This document shows, piece after piece, positions 26,194 through 36,558 of a DNA stretch of 64,000 bases. The first letter of the stretch is position 1, and each line of letters begins with the position of its first letter. Position numbers and translations under genes: made by a program. The notes under the pieces are model-generated. The model was not told the DNA's origin. It worked only from the letters and a program-made list of their open reading frames with translations, and made no database searches. This DNA is from Clostridia bacterium (GTDB lineage Bacteria > Bacillota > Clostridia > Oscillospirales > Acutalibacteraceae): the NCBI GenBank assembly GCA_017622555.1, contig JAGAQV010000014.1, positions 62,001 through 126,000 on the forward strand. The letters run 5' to 3'.

Positions 26194-28278
26194 TTAAATT
26201 TTGAAAAGCAAATCGCCATAGCTGGGGTACGGCCAATAGCTTGACGGAACAAAGCTTTCGGCACAGTCGGCATATTTGCGAATATCAGCCATAAGCTTTA
26301 AAATTATGTTGTAATATTCTTTCGACTTTTCTAAAATATCCTTTTCCCTTTCGGCAGAAGCCACCGCCATTTTAAGCGAAGAGCCCAAACCGAAAAGTTC
26401 TTTATTGCAAGCAGTAAGACGGCTTAAAAGCTCGTATTCAACGCTGCTGTCAGCACGGATTGAATTTTTATTGTTTATAGCCTCACACAAATGGTTTGAA
26501 TAAGCCGTAATTGCAGGAATTACGTCACGGTTTACCATTTCCAAAAGGGTTAATGCTTCAATATGTAAAACCTTAGTGTAATTTTCTAAAATAATATCAA
26601 CACGGGAATTGATTTCCGCACGGTTAAATACGCCGTGTTTTTCAAACAATGCAATGTTGTCCTCTGTCTTAAGCAAAGGTAAAGCATCAACCGTACTGTG
26701 CAAATTCAAAAGACCACGCTTTTCGGCCTCCTTTTCCCATTCGGCCGAATAACCGTCACCGTTAAAGATAATGCGCTTGTGATTATCCATAACGTTTTTA
26801 ACAATTGCGCAAATTTCAGCGCTTATATCATCGGCTTTTTCAAGGCGGTCGGCATATTCGGCAAACACGTCAGCAACCATGGTGTTAATCATAACATTAG
26901 TGTCAGATATAGACGAGGCCGAGCCAAGCATTCTGAATTCAAACTTGTTACCCGTAAATGCAAAGGGAGAGGTACGATTGCGGTCAGCATTATCCTTTTT
27001 AAATTCGGGAATAATTTCAGCCGCAATTTTCATTTTTACTCTTTTGGCATTATCGTGGTGACAACCGTTTGCAACCGATTCAAGCATTTCGGTTAGTTCT
27101 TCCCCAAGGAATATAGAAATAATTGCAGGGGGTGCTTCGTGGCCGCCAAGACGGTGGTCATTACCCGCAGTTGCAACTGCAATTCTAAGTAAATCCTGAT
27201 GCTTGTCCACAGCTTCAATAACAGCCGCCATGGTAATTAAAAACAGCTTGTTTTCGCTTGGATTTTTACCCGCCTTTAAAAAGTTAATACCCGTGTCAGT
27301 AGAAATTGACCAATTGTTATGCTTACCGCTTCCGTTAACACCGTCGTAGGGCTTTTCGTGTAAAAGACATACAAGACCGTGGCGAAGTGCGGTTTTCTTC
27401 ATAAATTCCATTGTAAGCTGGTTATGGTCAGCCGCAATGTTTGTGGTTGTAAAAATAGGTGCTAATTCGTGCTGTGAGGGTGCAGCCTCGTTATGCTCGG
27501 TTTTGGCAAGTACACCCAATTTCCATAGCTCACGGTCAAGCTCACGCATAAAAGCAGCAACTCGGGGCTTTAGAACGCCAAAATAATGGTCATCCATTTC
27601 CTGTCCCTTAGGCGGCATTGAGCCTATAAGGGTGCGGCCGCAATAAATAAGATCGGGGCGCTTGTCGTAAAGCTCCTTATCAACCAAAAAATATTCCTGT
27701 TCGGGACCAACGGTTGTGGTAGTGCGCTTAACGTCATCATAGCCTAAAGCCTTAACAACACGAAGGGCTTGCTTGTTTATAGCCTCCATACTGCGAAGCA
27801 AAGGGGTTTTCTGATCAAGCGCTTCGCCCGAATATGAACAAAAGGCGGTAGGTATACAAAGGGTTTCATCCTTAATAAAGGCGTAAGAGCTTGGGTCCCA
27901 TGCGGTATAGCCGCGGGCTTCAAAGGTGGCACGAAGACCGCCAGATGGGAATGATGAAGCGTCAGGCTCGCCCTTAATAAGTTCCTTACCTGAAAATTCC
28001 ATAATAATATGACCGTCTTCAGTTGGGGAAATGAAGCCGTCGTGCTTTTCGGCAGTAATGCCTGTTAGGGGTTGGAACCAGTGGGTGTAATGGGTTGCGC
28101 CCTTTTCAATTGCCCATTCCTTCATGGCAAAAGCAACAGTATCGGCAATACTGCTGTCAAGTGACTTACCCTCTTTAATTGTGCTTTTAAGAATTTCGTA
28201 TGTATCGGCAGGCAAGCGTTCCTTCATAACAGCGTCATTAAAAACGTTTGTGCCAAAAAATTCATAAACTTTTTCCAA
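26194..28278 (-). CDS. glnN: Glutamine synthetase type III
   Basis: Large GSIII enzyme of 694 residues that makes glutamine from glutamate and ammonia, common in gut Clostridia and Bacteroides. Family segments visible include [30 protein letters not shown] (the metal-binding Glu region), [28 protein letters not shown] and [13 protein letters not shown]. The start is a TTG at 28278 with GGGGGAG five bases upstream. Its promoter (28309-28337) overlaps the 3' end of the upstream gene, so it is probably transcribed alone. No riboswitch is evident in its short leader. Confidence 0.95.
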   Translation of the reverse strand: MEKVYEFFGTNVFNDAVMKERLPADTYEILKSTIKEGKSLDSSIADTVAFAMKEWAIEKGATHYTHWFQPLTGITAEKHDGFISPTEDGHIIMEFSGKELIKGEPDASSFPSGGLRATFEARGYTAWDPSSYAFIKDETLCIPTAFCSYSGEALDQKTPLLRSMEAINKQALRVVKALGYDDVKRTTTTVGPEQEYFLVDKELYDKRPDLIYCGRTLIGSMPPKGQEMDDHYFGVLKPRVAAFMRELDRELWKLGVLAKTEHNEAAPSQHELAPIFTTTNIAADHNQLTMEFMKKTALRHGLVCLLHEKPYDGVNGSGKHNNWSISTDTGINFLKAGKNPSENKLFLITMAAVIEAVDKHQDLLRIAVATAGNDHRLGGHEAPPAIISIFLGEELTEMLESVANGCHHDNAKRVKMKIAAEIIPEFKKDNADRNRTSPFAFTGNKFEFRMLGSASSISDTNVMINTMVADVFAEYADRLEKADDISAEICAIVKNVMDNHKRIIFNGDGYSAEWEKEAEKRGLLNLHSTVDALPLLKTEDNIALFEKHGVFNRAEINSRVDIILENYTKVLHIEALTLLEMVNRDVIPAITAYSNHLCEAINNKNSIRADSSVEYELLSRLTACNKELFGLGSSLKMAVASAEREKDILEKSKEYYNIILKLMADIRKYADCAESFVPSSYWPYPSYGDLLFKI

Positions 28279-28308
28279 GGCTACTCCCCCAAATTAAATA
28301 TATTATTT

Positions 28309-28337
28309 AATATACTTTAAAAACCACAATTTGTCAA
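28309..28337 (-). promoter_or_regulatory. Promoter of glnN
   Basis: TTGACA (28332-28337), 17-bp spacer, TATATT (28309-28314) on the minus strand. The -10 region lies in an AT-rich dyad (TTAAATA/TATTTAA). Confidence 0.7.
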
Positions 28338-28927
28338 TGACTTAAAAATTTAATATTTTTTGAAATGTCATCCATAAACTCGGCCCAAAAGTAGCAGTCG
28401 GGTATTTTCAGATTAGTTTTGCTTTGAGTTATAACGTTATTCAAAAAATCAACACCTATTCCCTGTTCGGCCATTTTTTGAAAAATTGCTTCAACCACCT
28501 TTATGCGAAGCTCGTCTGAAGTATCACTTATAATAAGCTCAACAACCTGATTTCCCGTATAGCGTAGGGTTTCAGCATTTAACGTTAAATTTATACCGTC
28601 AAAATAGTCGCACATATAAGCAATAAGACTATAATTGGCATCAACGGTATAATCAGCAGTGTAACCCATACTTGAAACGTTTTCGGGGTTTAAAATTACC
28701 GTAACAGACGATAAATCAAAATCCAAATAAGTATAAATACTGCCCTTACTGAATGTAAATAACACACCCTTGCTATCGGGTGTTTGAGTATAATACGGTA
28801 CTGATTCCGCCTCGTTTTCAACCTTTATATCGTGGCTGTCAATATAATAATACCCCAAACCGACAAAAAGCACTAGACACCAGCCGCTTATTACAAAAGT
28901 TTTTAAAAATGTTCTAAAGCTTGACAC
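28334..28927 (-). CDS. Membrane-anchored protein, possibly a degenerate LCP-like domain
   Basis: About 197 residues with one N-terminal helix (FLKTFVISGWCLVLFVGLGYYY) and an extracytoplasmic domain. The C-terminal part, from FDGINLTLNAETLRYTG through RIKVVEAIFQKM to ITQSKTNLKI, follows the spacing of the end of LytR-CpsA-Psr domains, but the Arg/Asp active-site residues of true LCP enzymes are not visible. The LCP link is therefore weak. I place the start at the GTG at 28927 with GGTGA five bases upstream; the frame opens at 28939. It lies between the ftsH terminator and glnN. Confidence 0.55.
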   Translation of the reverse strand: MSSFRTFLKTFVISGWCLVLFVGLGYYYIDSHDIKVENEAESVPYYTQTPDSKGVLFTFSKGSIYTYLDFDLSSVTVILNPENVSSMGYTADYTVDANYSLIAYMCDYFDGINLTLNAETLRYTGNQVVELIISDTSDELRIKVVEAIFQKMAEQGIGVDFLNNVITQSKTNLKIPDCYFWAEFMDDISKNIKFLSH

Positions 28928-28965
28928 ATAAATCACCAATATGATTATGCCCTATAAAGCAAAAA

Positions 28966-28996
28966 ATAAGCACCCGATTTTGTCGGGTGCTTAAAA
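28966..28996 (-). terminator. Terminator of the rnjA-ftsH operon
   Basis: AAGCACCCGAC pairs with ATCGGGTGCTT around AAA, followed on the minus strand by ATTTTTTG. Confidence 0.85.
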
Positions 28997-28997
28997 A

Positions 28998-30857
28998 TTA
29001 TTCGGTTATTTCCAAAGGCTTGTTTTCCATAATGGCAATAAATTCTTTACCGTCAATTTTTTCTTTTTCAAAAAGAACCTTGGCAGTTTCGTGAAGCTTT
29101 GTCATATTAGCTTCAAGAATTTCAAGCGCCTTTTTATACTGCGCCATAACAACGGCTTCAATTTCATCATCAATTAAAGCGGCAGTTTTTTCGGAATAGT
29201 TGGGTGTGGACGAGAAGTCACGACCTAAGAATACCTCGTTATTGTCGTTACCGTAAGCAACAAGACCAAGCTTTTCGCTCATACCAAAGCGTGTAACAAT
29301 CTGGCGGGCAATATCGGTTGCGCGTTCAATATCGTTAGAAGCGCCGGTGCAAATATCGTTTTGGGTAAGCTGTTCAGCAGCACGACCGCCCAAAAGTGAA
29401 CAAATTTGTTCCAAAAGCTGATTTCGTGAAACGTGTCCCTTTTCCTCTTCGATGGGAAGATACATTGTATAACCTGCCGCCATACCACGACGGATAATTG
29501 AAATTTGATGAACGGGGTCTTGAGTGGGCAAGAAATAAGAAACGACAGCATGACCTGCTTCGTGATATGCTGTTATCATTTTGTCCTTTTCGCTTACAAT
29601 GTGCGACTTCTTTTCAGAACCCATTACAACCTTAATGGTAGCTTCCTCAATTTCGGACTGGGTAATTGCCTTTTTACCACGGCGAACGGCTAATAATGCC
29701 GATTCGTTAAGCAAATTAGCAAGGTCAGCACCTGTAAAGCCTGAAGTGGATTTAGCAATAGTTTTAAGGCTAACGTCAGGGCCTAAAGGCTTACCACGTG
29801 AATGAACCTTCAAGATTTCTTCACGACCTTTAGTGTCGGGATAGTTTACGGTTATTTGACGGTCAAAACGACCCGGACGCAAAAGTGCCTTATCCAAAAC
29901 GTCGGGGCGGTTGGTTGCCGCCATAATGATAACACCCTCGTTATCACTAAAGCCGTCCATTTCAACAAGCAACTGGTTAAGGGTTTGCTCCCTTTCGTCG
30001 TGACCGCCGCCAAGACCTGTACCACGCTGACGGCCAACGGCATCAATTTCGTCAATAAACACAATTGCGGGAGCTTCCTTTTTAGCCTGAGCAAAAAGGT
30101 CACGCACACGTGAAGCGCCGACACCAACAAACATTTCAACAAAGTCGGAGCCTGAAATTGAGAAGAACGGAACACCTGCTTCACCTGCAACCGCACGTGC
30201 TAAAAGGGTTTTACCTGTACCGGGAGGGCCCATAAGCAGCACACCACGGGGTATTTTGGCACCCATTTCGCTAAAGCGGGTTGGATTTTTAAGGAAGTCA
30301 ACAATTTCGGTCATTTCTTCCTTTTCTTCATCCGCACCTGCAACGTCAGCAAAGGTGGTTTTACGCTTGCCATCCGCCTTGCGAGCACGTGATTTGCCAA
30401 AGGTGAGGGTTTTATCGCCACCCATTGTGTCGTTCATCTTTTTAAAGAGTAAATACCCCAAAACCACCATAACGATTATCATTAAGACAATTGGGCCAAA
30501 GTTTAGTAAAATTGCCCCGCTGTCTCCACGTTCATAGTGGTATTTAATTTTATCGTTTTCATTTTGAGCGTTAAGATTGATTTCCTCAACAGCTTCGTGC
30601 ACGTCGTACCAAAACATTTGTGTGTCAGCAACGGTAAAACGGTATTTTTTACCGTCCTCACGAAGCACATAGGTCAACTGACCGCTGTAATTATTTAGTT
30701 CGTATTCGGAAACCTTGTTTTCCTTAATAAGCTCAACAATTTCGTAATACTTTTTTTCGGCTGTGTTTTTGTTAAGGTAAGAAATCATACCAACTGTGAT
30801 TATTAAAATCAAGGGTATGCCCAAATACAAAAGCACGTTTTTAAAATTCTTTTTCAA
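28998..30857 (-). CDS. ftsH: ATP-dependent zinc metalloprotease FtsH
   Basis: Membrane-bound AAA+ protease for membrane and regulatory proteins. The 619-residue protein has two N-terminal helices (about 7-25 and 115-137) flanking an extracytoplasmic domain, Walker A GPPGTGKT near 208, Walker [16 protein letters not shown], and the zinc site HEAGH near 428 with a downstream Asp/Glu ligand region. It follows hpt by 21 bases. The order tilS-hpt-ftsH is conserved in Firmicutes. Confidence 0.97.
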   Translation of the reverse strand: MKKNFKNVLLYLGIPLILIITVGMISYLNKNTAEKKYYEIVELIKENKVSEYELNNYSGQLTYVLREDGKKYRFTVADTQMFWYDVHEAVEEINLNAQNENDKIKYHYERGDSGAILLNFGPIVLMIIVMVVLGYLLFKKMNDTMGGDKTLTFGKSRARKADGKRKTTFADVAGADEEKEEMTEIVDFLKNPTRFSEMGAKIPRGVLLMGPPGTGKTLLARAVAGEAGVPFFSISGSDFVEMFVGVGASRVRDLFAQAKKEAPAIVFIDEIDAVGRQRGTGLGGGHDEREQTLNQLLVEMDGFSDNEGVIIMAATNRPDVLDKALLRPGRFDRQITVNYPDTKGREEILKVHSRGKPLGPDVSLKTIAKSTSGFTGADLANLLNESALLAVRRGKKAITQSEIEEATIKVVMGSEKKSHIVSEKDKMITAYHEAGHAVVSYFLPTQDPVHQISIIRRGMAAGYTMYLPIEEEKGHVSRNQLLEQICSLLGGRAAEQLTQNDICTGASNDIERATDIARQIVTRFGMSEKLGLVAYGNDNNEVFLGRDFSSTPNYSEKTAALIDDEIEAVVMAQYKKALEILEANMTKLHETAKVLFEKEKIDGKEFIAIMENKPLEITE

Positions 30858-30878
30858 AGGTATTCTCCTTAATATAAA

Positions 30879-31418
30879 TTATTTAGCGTAAATTTTAGGT
30901 GAAAGCACACCTACGTAGCTTAAATTTCTATACTTTTCGTTATAGTCAAGACCATAACCGATAACAAATTCATCGGGTATGGTTTTGCCGACATATTCAG
31001 CCGTAAGCGGAACCTTTCGGTTTGCGGGCTTGTCTAAGAAGGTGCAAATCTTAACACTTGCGGGATTGCGAACACCCAAAAAGTTTTTCAAGTAAGAAAG
31101 GGTTAGGCCCGAATCCAAAATATCCTCAACAATAAGTATGTCACGACCTTCGGGATTTATATCCAAGTCTTTTTTAAATGCAACACGGCCTGTGGTTTGT
31201 GTGCCCTCATATGATGACACTGCCATAAAGTCAATTTCGCATTCAAGGTCAATATCTCTTATAAGGTCGGTCAAAAAGGGTACGCTTCCCTTTAAAACAC
31301 CAACTACCAATAGGTTTTTGTCCTTATAATCTTCAGTAATTTGTGCGCCAAGACGCTTACAAATTTCTTTGATTTCTTCTTCGTCAATTAAGACCTTTTC
31401 AAGAAAATCCTTTTCCAT
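30879..31418 (-). CDS. hpt: Hypoxanthine phosphoribosyltransferase
   Basis: Purine salvage enzyme making IMP or GMP from hypoxanthine or guanine and PRPP. The 179-residue protein has VVGVLKGSVPFLTDLIR and the PRPP motif ILIVEDILDSGLTLSYL (about 94-110), and the C-terminal FVIGYGLDYNEKYRNL. It lies between tilS and ftsH with 12- and 21-base gaps. Confidence 0.96.
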   Translation of the reverse strand: MEKDFLEKVLIDEEEIKEICKRLGAQITEDYKDKNLLVVGVLKGSVPFLTDLIRDIDLECEIDFMAVSSYEGTQTTGRVAFKKDLDINPEGRDILIVEDILDSGLTLSYLKNFLGVRNPASVKICTFLDKPANRKVPLTAEYVGKTIPDEFVIGYGLDYNEKYRNLSYVGVLSPKIYAK

Positions 31419-31430
31419 AAAATCCCTCTT

Positions 31431-32711
31431 CTATTCAATAACTCCCGCGCGCACCAAAGCTACATTTTTACTGCCTGCTGTAGCTGCGCATTTTTGTGAA
31501 ACGCCCATACCATAAACCCAAACAACACCCTCGTCGTCACTTACAACAGGTATAACGTCACGAAGTGCTTTAGGTATTTTATTTTCGGTAAAAAGCTTGT
31601 TGAGTGTTTTTGTGCATCCACGGTTTTTAAGCCGAATGGTGTCACCCTCGCGCCTTGTCCTAATTATTAAGTCGCCAACTATTTTATCACAGTCAATAAC
31701 GTCATTTGATAATAAATTGTTAACATTTTCAGCTTTTACAATTTCAACATAAAATTCAGGCAAATCTTGACTTTCACCGTCATTAAGTGTCAAAAACCCG
31801 TTTTCACATACGCCGTAAAGCTTATTCGGTAAACTTATTTTACCGCCTTTTATACAAATTTCATACAAGGCGTTTATGTGAAAATAATCAAGCGTAAGGT
31901 CAGTGTATAACGCTTCGGCATATTTCATAATAACCCTTTTTGCCACAGCCGTCGGTGCCGCCTTTAATCCTTCGATTAAAAGACCGTCTTCACTTAAAGA
32001 TTTAAATAAAAGCTCACTTGCATAATAATCAAGTGCTGAATTGTCCTCACTCAAAGCGTTAGCAGTACGGCTTACGGCATCTTCAAAGGAAGGGTTAACT
32101 TCCTTAAGCACCGTAACGGCGTTATGCCTGATTTTATTGCGGGTGTAATCATCAGTTAGGTTTGTGCTGTCAGTTACAAAGGAAAGCCCGTTTTCACGGC
32201 AATACTCTTCAATATCAGCACGGCTACACAAGATAAGCGGACGAATATACCGCTCACGCTTTGGCGGTATACCGCAAAGTCCCTTAATGCCACTGCCTCT
32301 TGTTAAATTAAAGAGTAGTGTTTCGGCATTATCAGAAGCGGTGTGAGCGGTTGCAATAAGCCCGTCTGCATTACGGCTTAAAAAGTCATACCTTACTTCC
32401 CTTGCCGCAAGTTCCAGACTAATATGCTTTTCCTTTGAAACGGAGGGCACGTTCAATTTTTCACAAACAAGCGACACGTTAAGGTCACTACATAGCTTTT
32501 TAACAAAGGCTTCGTCACGGTCGGCCTCAGCGCCACGAATACCATGGTTTAAATGTGCGGCATTTACGGTAATTGAAAGCTCGTCCCTAAGAGCCAAAAG
32601 CACGTGTAAAAGCGCAACAGAATCCGCCCCACCTGAAAGCGCAACTGTAACTGTGTCACCCTTTTCAATAAGCGAAAAACGCTTAATTGCATTTAAAACT
32701 TTTTCTAACAT
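31431..32711 (-). CDS. tilS: tRNA(Ile)-lysidine synthase TilS
   Basis: Essential enzyme converting C34 of tRNA-Ile(CAU) to lysidine so that it reads AUA. The 426-residue protein has PP-loop VALSGGADSVALLHVL (about 23-38), the TAHTASDNAETLLFNLTRGSG segment (TAHTASDNAETLLF then NLTRGSG), GIPPKRERYIRPL, and a C-terminal TilS domain with RREGDTIRLKNRGCTKTLNKLF. Its ATG overlaps the dnaB stop by one base (TAATG). Confidence 0.95.
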   Translation of the reverse strand: MLEKVLNAIKRFSLIEKGDTVTVALSGGADSVALLHVLLALRDELSITVNAAHLNHGIRGAEADRDEAFVKKLCSDLNVSLVCEKLNVPSVSKEKHISLELAAREVRYDFLSRNADGLIATAHTASDNAETLLFNLTRGSGIKGLCGIPPKRERYIRPLILCSRADIEEYCRENGLSFVTDSTNLTDDYTRNKIRHNAVTVLKEVNPSFEDAVSRTANALSEDNSALDYYASELLFKSLSEDGLLIEGLKAAPTAVAKRVIMKYAEALYTDLTLDYFHINALYEICIKGGKISLPNKLYGVCENGFLTLNDGESQDLPEFYVEIVKAENVNNLLSNDVIDCDKIVGDLIIRTRREGDTIRLKNRGCTKTLNKLFTENKIPKALRDVIPVVSDDEGVVWVYGMGVSQKCAATAGSKNVALVRAGVIE

Positions 32712-34081
32712 TATCGGTACTTATCCACCGAAGTGAAGCGAGTAAACTGACCATTCCAGTAAAGGTCAACACTGCCGATTTCACCGTGACGGTTTTTAGC
32801 CACAATGCATTCAGCCTTGTTAGGATCACCCTTGTCCTCGTCTTCCTTCTTTTCGTTATCATAATATTTTTCACGGTAAAGGAACAATACGATATCTGCA
32901 TCTTGTTCAATTGAGCCAGATTCACGAAGATCAGCAAGTCCAGGCTTATGTGAGCCGCCCTTACCTTCGGTACCACGGGAAAGCTGTGCGCAAACAAGCA
33001 ACGGTACTTTAAGGTCCTTAGCCATAATTTTTAAATTTCGTGTAATTTCGGAAACTTCTTGCACACGGTTTTCAGTCTTCTTGGCCGATTTCATAAGACC
33101 TAAATAGTCAACTACAACCAAGTCAACCTTTTTCATTCGTAAAAGCTTAGCTTTCATTTCCTGAACGGTAATTCCCGAGGTTTCATCAAAATAAATTTGA
33201 GTTTTTGAAAGCACATCACCCGCTTGTGCAAGGCGTGTCCATTCGTCAGGCTCAAGCTCACCTGTGCGTAGCTTTGCACTTGGGATACCTGCTTCACTCG
33301 AAAGCATACGCTGTGCCAACTGGTCACGTGTCATTTCAAGTGAAAAAAAGCAAACCGTTTTGTTTTCATTCACTGCAACGTTGCGGGCAATATTAAGCGC
33401 AAAAGCGGTTTTACCCATACCTGGACGAGCGCCCAAGATTATAAGGTCAGACTTATTAAGTCCCGTAATCATTTTATCAAGCTCGCCAAGACCGGTAGGA
33501 ATACCAACGTAATCGCCGCGGGTTTCAGGATCTGACATTTTGGTAAGACGGTCATAGGTTTCGTTTTCAATAACGCTTTTAATGTGGGTAAGACCTGTGA
33601 CATCCCTGCCCTGACGAATATCATAAATGCGCTGTTCAGCCGCGCTTATAAGCTTGTCGGCATCCTCACTGTCCTCGTTAATATCCTTAATAATGCCTTG
33701 TGCGGCAGTCATTAAAGCACGTGCATAATAACGGTCACGCACAATTGCAGCGTATGTAAGCACATTAGCCGAGGTTGGTACAGTTTGTACCAGCTGGGTT
33801 AAATATGCTTTACCGCCTGCATCGTCATAAACACCGCTTTTCTTAAGCTTTTCCAAAAGCGAAACAAAGTCAACAGTTTGGCTAAGCTCGTACATTGAAG
33901 AAAGTGCGGTGTAAATTTCCTTATGCTGTGGAATATAAAAATATTCGCTTTTCATATTAACGGCAATGTCGTTAAGGCACTGTGGGTCAATAATAATTGA
34001 CCCCAAAACTGCCTGCTCAGCTTCAACCGAATACGGAAGCCTTACGCCGTCTAAATCATAAATAAGCTTGTTTTCAGCCAT
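32711..34081 (-). CDS. dnaB: Replicative DNA helicase DnaB/DnaC
   Basis: Hexameric replicative helicase of about 456 residues. The N-terminal DnaB domain opens LPYSVEAEQAVLGSIIID; the RecA-like domain has GARPGMGKTAFALN (Walker A near 210), FFSLEM, VVVDYLGLMK and the arginine-rich LSRGTEGKGGSHKPGL loop. The ATG at 34081 starts just after the rplI stop; the GTG at 34090 overlaps rplI and has poor ribosome-site spacing. It is called dnaC in B. subtilis naming. Confidence 0.96.
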   Translation of the reverse strand: MAENKLIYDLDGVRLPYSVEAEQAVLGSIIIDPQCLNDIAVNMKSEYFYIPQHKEIYTALSSMYELSQTVDFVSLLEKLKKSGVYDDAGGKAYLTQLVQTVPTSANVLTYAAIVRDRYYARALMTAAQGIIKDINEDSEDADKLISAAEQRIYDIRQGRDVTGLTHIKSVIENETYDRLTKMSDPETRGDYVGIPTGLGELDKMITGLNKSDLIILGARPGMGKTAFALNIARNVAVNENKTVCFFSLEMTRDQLAQRMLSSEAGIPSAKLRTGELEPDEWTRLAQAGDVLSKTQIYFDETSGITVQEMKAKLLRMKKVDLVVVDYLGLMKSAKKTENRVQEVSEITRNLKIMAKDLKVPLLVCAQLSRGTEGKGGSHKPGLADLRESGSIEQDADIVLFLYREKYYDNEKKEDEDKGDPNKAECIVAKNRHGEIGSVDLYWNGQFTRFTSVDKYR

Positions 34082-34082
34082 A

Positions 34083-34523
34083 TTACTCACAAACCTTTAC
34101 AGTGATTTTTGCGCTAATTCCCTGATAAAGCTTAATTTCGGCGGTGTATTCGCCAAAGTTTTTAATGTCAGCAACCGACATTTTCTTTTTATCAATTTCA
34201 ATGCCTAAGGTGTTTTTGATTTCAGCGGCAATTTCCTTAGAGGTAACCGAGCCGAAAAGCTTACCGTTCGAACCTGCCTTTGCTTTAATGGTAACAGACT
34301 TACCATTTAACGCTTCAGCTGTGGCCTTTGCGGCATTAATTTCCTCCTGCTTGTGATGTGCGGCAGCCTGCTCGCGATTTTTAAGCTCGTTTAAAGCGGT
34401 GCTGTCAGCTTCAACCGCCAACTTTTTGGGGAACAAAAAGTTTCTAGCATATCCGTCAGAAACATTGCAAAGCTCACCTTTTTTGCCGTGGCCTTTAACG
34501 TCCTGTAATAAAACAACCTTCAT
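34083..34523 (-). CDS. rplI: 50S ribosomal protein L9
   Basis: L9, 146 residues, binds 23S rRNA at the base of the L1 stalk. N-terminal signature [21 protein letters not shown] and [13 protein letters not shown] are present, then a long helix and the C-terminal domain. The classical neighbours rnjA-type nuclease and dnaB flank it within a few bases. Confidence 0.96.
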   Translation of the reverse strand: MKVVLLQDVKGHGKKGELCNVSDGYARNFLFPKKLAVEADSTALNELKNREQAAAHHKQEEINAAKATAEALNGKSVTIKAKAGSNGKLFGSVTSKEIAAEIKNTLGIEIDKKKMSVADIKNFGEYTAEIKLYQGISAKITVKVCE

Positions 34524-34535
34524 AATGCTTCTCCT

Positions 34536-36353
34536 TTACACTTCCATAATAATGGGTAATACCATAGGACTGCGCTTTGTTTTTGTAAACAAGAACTTTG
34601 AAACGCCATCCTTAATTTTGTTTTTAATTGTTGCCCAGTCACGAATGTTCTGGTAATAGCAACGGTCCATAATATCCCAAACCAAGTCGCTGATTTCCTG
34701 TATCAGCTCTTCAGATTCCTTCATATAAATAAAGCCACGGGAAACAATGTCAGGACCTGCAACAATTTCACGTGTCACAGCATCAATTGTAACACCAACA
34801 ATAATTATACCGCCGTCAGATAATAGCTTGCGGTCACGAAGCACAATACTGCCAACGTCACCCACTCCAAGACCGTCAACAAGCACCCTGCCTGCTGTTA
34901 CAGCATCGGTTGATTTTACAGCTTTTTCACTTATTTCAATTACCGAGCCGTTTTGCGCAACCACAGTGTTTTCCTTGTTTATACCCATAAGCTGCGCTAA
35001 TTCGGCGTGCTTCATAAGATGCTTTTGTTCACCGTGAAGGGGTATAAAATATTTGGGCTTTACAATGCTCATAATAAGCTTTAATTCCTCAGCACAAGCG
35101 TGACCCGAAACGTGAACGTCGTACATTCTTTCGTAAACCACGTTAGCGCCACGCTTCATAAGCTCGTTAATTACCTTGGTAACAAGCTTTTCGTTACCTG
35201 GAATTGGTGTTGCAGAAATAATAATCATATCGTCAGGGGCAATTTCAACCTGTCTATGATCCGAAAAAGCCATACGGTGAAGCGCTGAAAGCGGCTCGCC
35301 CTGACTTCCCGTTGTTACCACAACAATTTGACCGGGTGTATAATTTTTTATTGCTTCAATTGGGGTTAAAACGTTTTGCGGCACCTTTAAATAGCCAAGC
35401 TCCTCCGCAATAGATACAACGTTCAGCATACTTCTGCCCGATACAGCAACCTTACGGTTACAGCGTGCGGCCTCGTCAATAATTTGCTGAATTCGGTGAA
35501 TGTTGGATGAGAATGTCGCAACAATAATCCTTTTACCCTCGGCCTGACGGAAAAGGTTTGAAAACGAACCGCCAACCAGTTTTTCACTTGCTGTAAAGCC
35601 CGAACGTTCAGCGTTAGTTGAATCAGACAATAATGCTAAAACGCCTTCCTTGCCAAGCTCGGCAAAGCGAGCAATATCAATTACCTTATCATCAATTGGG
35701 GTTGTATCAATTTTAAAGTCACCCGTGTGAACAACCGTACCGCCTGCGCATTTTATTGCAAAAGCCGTAGCGTCGGGAATGGAATGGTTAACGTGTATAA
35801 ATTCAACCGTAAACTTGCCAAGCTTAACAACGCTTCCTGCTTTTACAACGTTAAGGTTAGCGCTTTCCAAAAGCTTGTGTTCTTTAAGTTTGCCTTCAAT
35901 AAGTCCAATTGTAAGCCTTGTGGCATAAATCGGAACGTTAAAATTACGTAAAAGGTAAGGTATTGCACCAATATGATCTTCGTGACCGTGGGTAACAACA
36001 AGACCTTTAATTTTATCCTTATTTTCAAGCACAAAGGTAAAATCGGGAATAACTATATCAATACCGGGCATATCCTCATCAGGAAAGGACATACCGCAGT
36101 CAACCAAAAACATATCACCGTCATATTCATAAAGGGTAATGTTTTTACCAATTTCACCCAAACCGCCAAGTGGAATAATCTTAATCGGTTTTTTGTTATT
36201 TTTTCTATTTTGTGTGTTATTTTTAACATCCTTTTTAGGCGCACTTTTCTTGGGTGCGGCCTGTTTTTGTGAACGGCTTTTTTGTGTATTCTTGCTTTGA
36301 GTCTTATTGTTCGTATTTTTAGTGTATTTCTTAGACTCTTTTCTTTCAGCCAT
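34536..36353 (-). CDS. rnj: Ribonuclease J
   Basis: Metallo-beta-lactamase/beta-CASP nuclease with 5'-3' exo- and endoribonuclease activity in RNA decay. The core begins IIPLGGLGEIGKN; metal motif VTHGHEDHIGAIPY, SDSTNAERSGF, and the beta-CASP and C-terminal HVSGHACAEEL and PLHGE motifs are present. About 45 Lys/Asn/Gln-rich residues (KNTNNKTQSKNTQKSRSQKQ) precede the core, a disordered N-terminal extension. I start it at the ATG at 36353 (GGAGG seven bases upstream); the frame opens at 36404. It leads the rnj-rplI-dnaB-tilS-hpt-ftsH operon. Confidence 0.95.
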   Translation of the reverse strand: MAERKESKKYTKNTNNKTQSKNTQKSRSQKQAAPKKSAPKKDVKNNTQNRKNNKKPIKIIPLGGLGEIGKNITLYEYDGDMFLVDCGMSFPDEDMPGIDIVIPDFTFVLENKDKIKGLVVTHGHEDHIGAIPYLLRNFNVPIYATRLTIGLIEGKLKEHKLLESANLNVVKAGSVVKLGKFTVEFIHVNHSIPDATAFAIKCAGGTVVHTGDFKIDTTPIDDKVIDIARFAELGKEGVLALLSDSTNAERSGFTASEKLVGGSFSNLFRQAEGKRIIVATFSSNIHRIQQIIDEAARCNRKVAVSGRSMLNVVSIAEELGYLKVPQNVLTPIEAIKNYTPGQIVVVTTGSQGEPLSALHRMAFSDHRQVEIAPDDMIIISATPIPGNEKLVTKVINELMKRGANVVYERMYDVHVSGHACAEELKLIMSIVKPKYFIPLHGEQKHLMKHAELAQLMGINKENTVVAQNGSVIEISEKAVKSTDAVTAGRVLVDGLGVGDVGSIVLRDRKLLSDGGIIIVGVTIDAVTREIVAGPDIVSRGFIYMKESEELIQEISDLVWDIMDRCYYQNIRDWATIKNKIKDGVSKFLFTKTKRSPMVLPIIMEV

Positions 36354-36451
36354 CAATTTACCTCCATTTAATTTTTTATGTAAATGCGCCTTCTCACAGC
36401 GCAAAAAGTTTAAAATAAGTTAAATTTTCCCTTATACATATATCTCATAAT

Positions 36452-36481
36452 ATATTACTATCTTTTACACCCCGTTGTCAA
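36452..36481 (-). promoter_or_regulatory. Promoter of the rnj-ftsH operon
   Basis: TTGACA (36476-36481), 18-bp spacer, TAATAT (36452-36457) on the minus strand; leaves a leader of about 90 bases. Confidence 0.6.
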
Positions 36482-36523
36482 GCAAATTAGTAATATTATT
36501 ATTTATATTTAGAAAATTTATGC

Positions 36524-36553
36524 AAAAAAAGACCGCCTTATAAAAGACGGTCA
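36524..36553 (-). terminator. Terminator of the nfnAB operon
   Basis: GACCGTCTT pairs with AAGGCGGTC around TTATA, followed on the minus strand by seven T. Confidence 0.85.
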
Positions 36554-36558
36554 AATTT

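Noticed and set aside
29852-30196. A 114-codon minus-strand frame within ftsH
   Set aside because: Shadow of the conserved FtsH ATPase region, with no ribosome site or recognisable domain.
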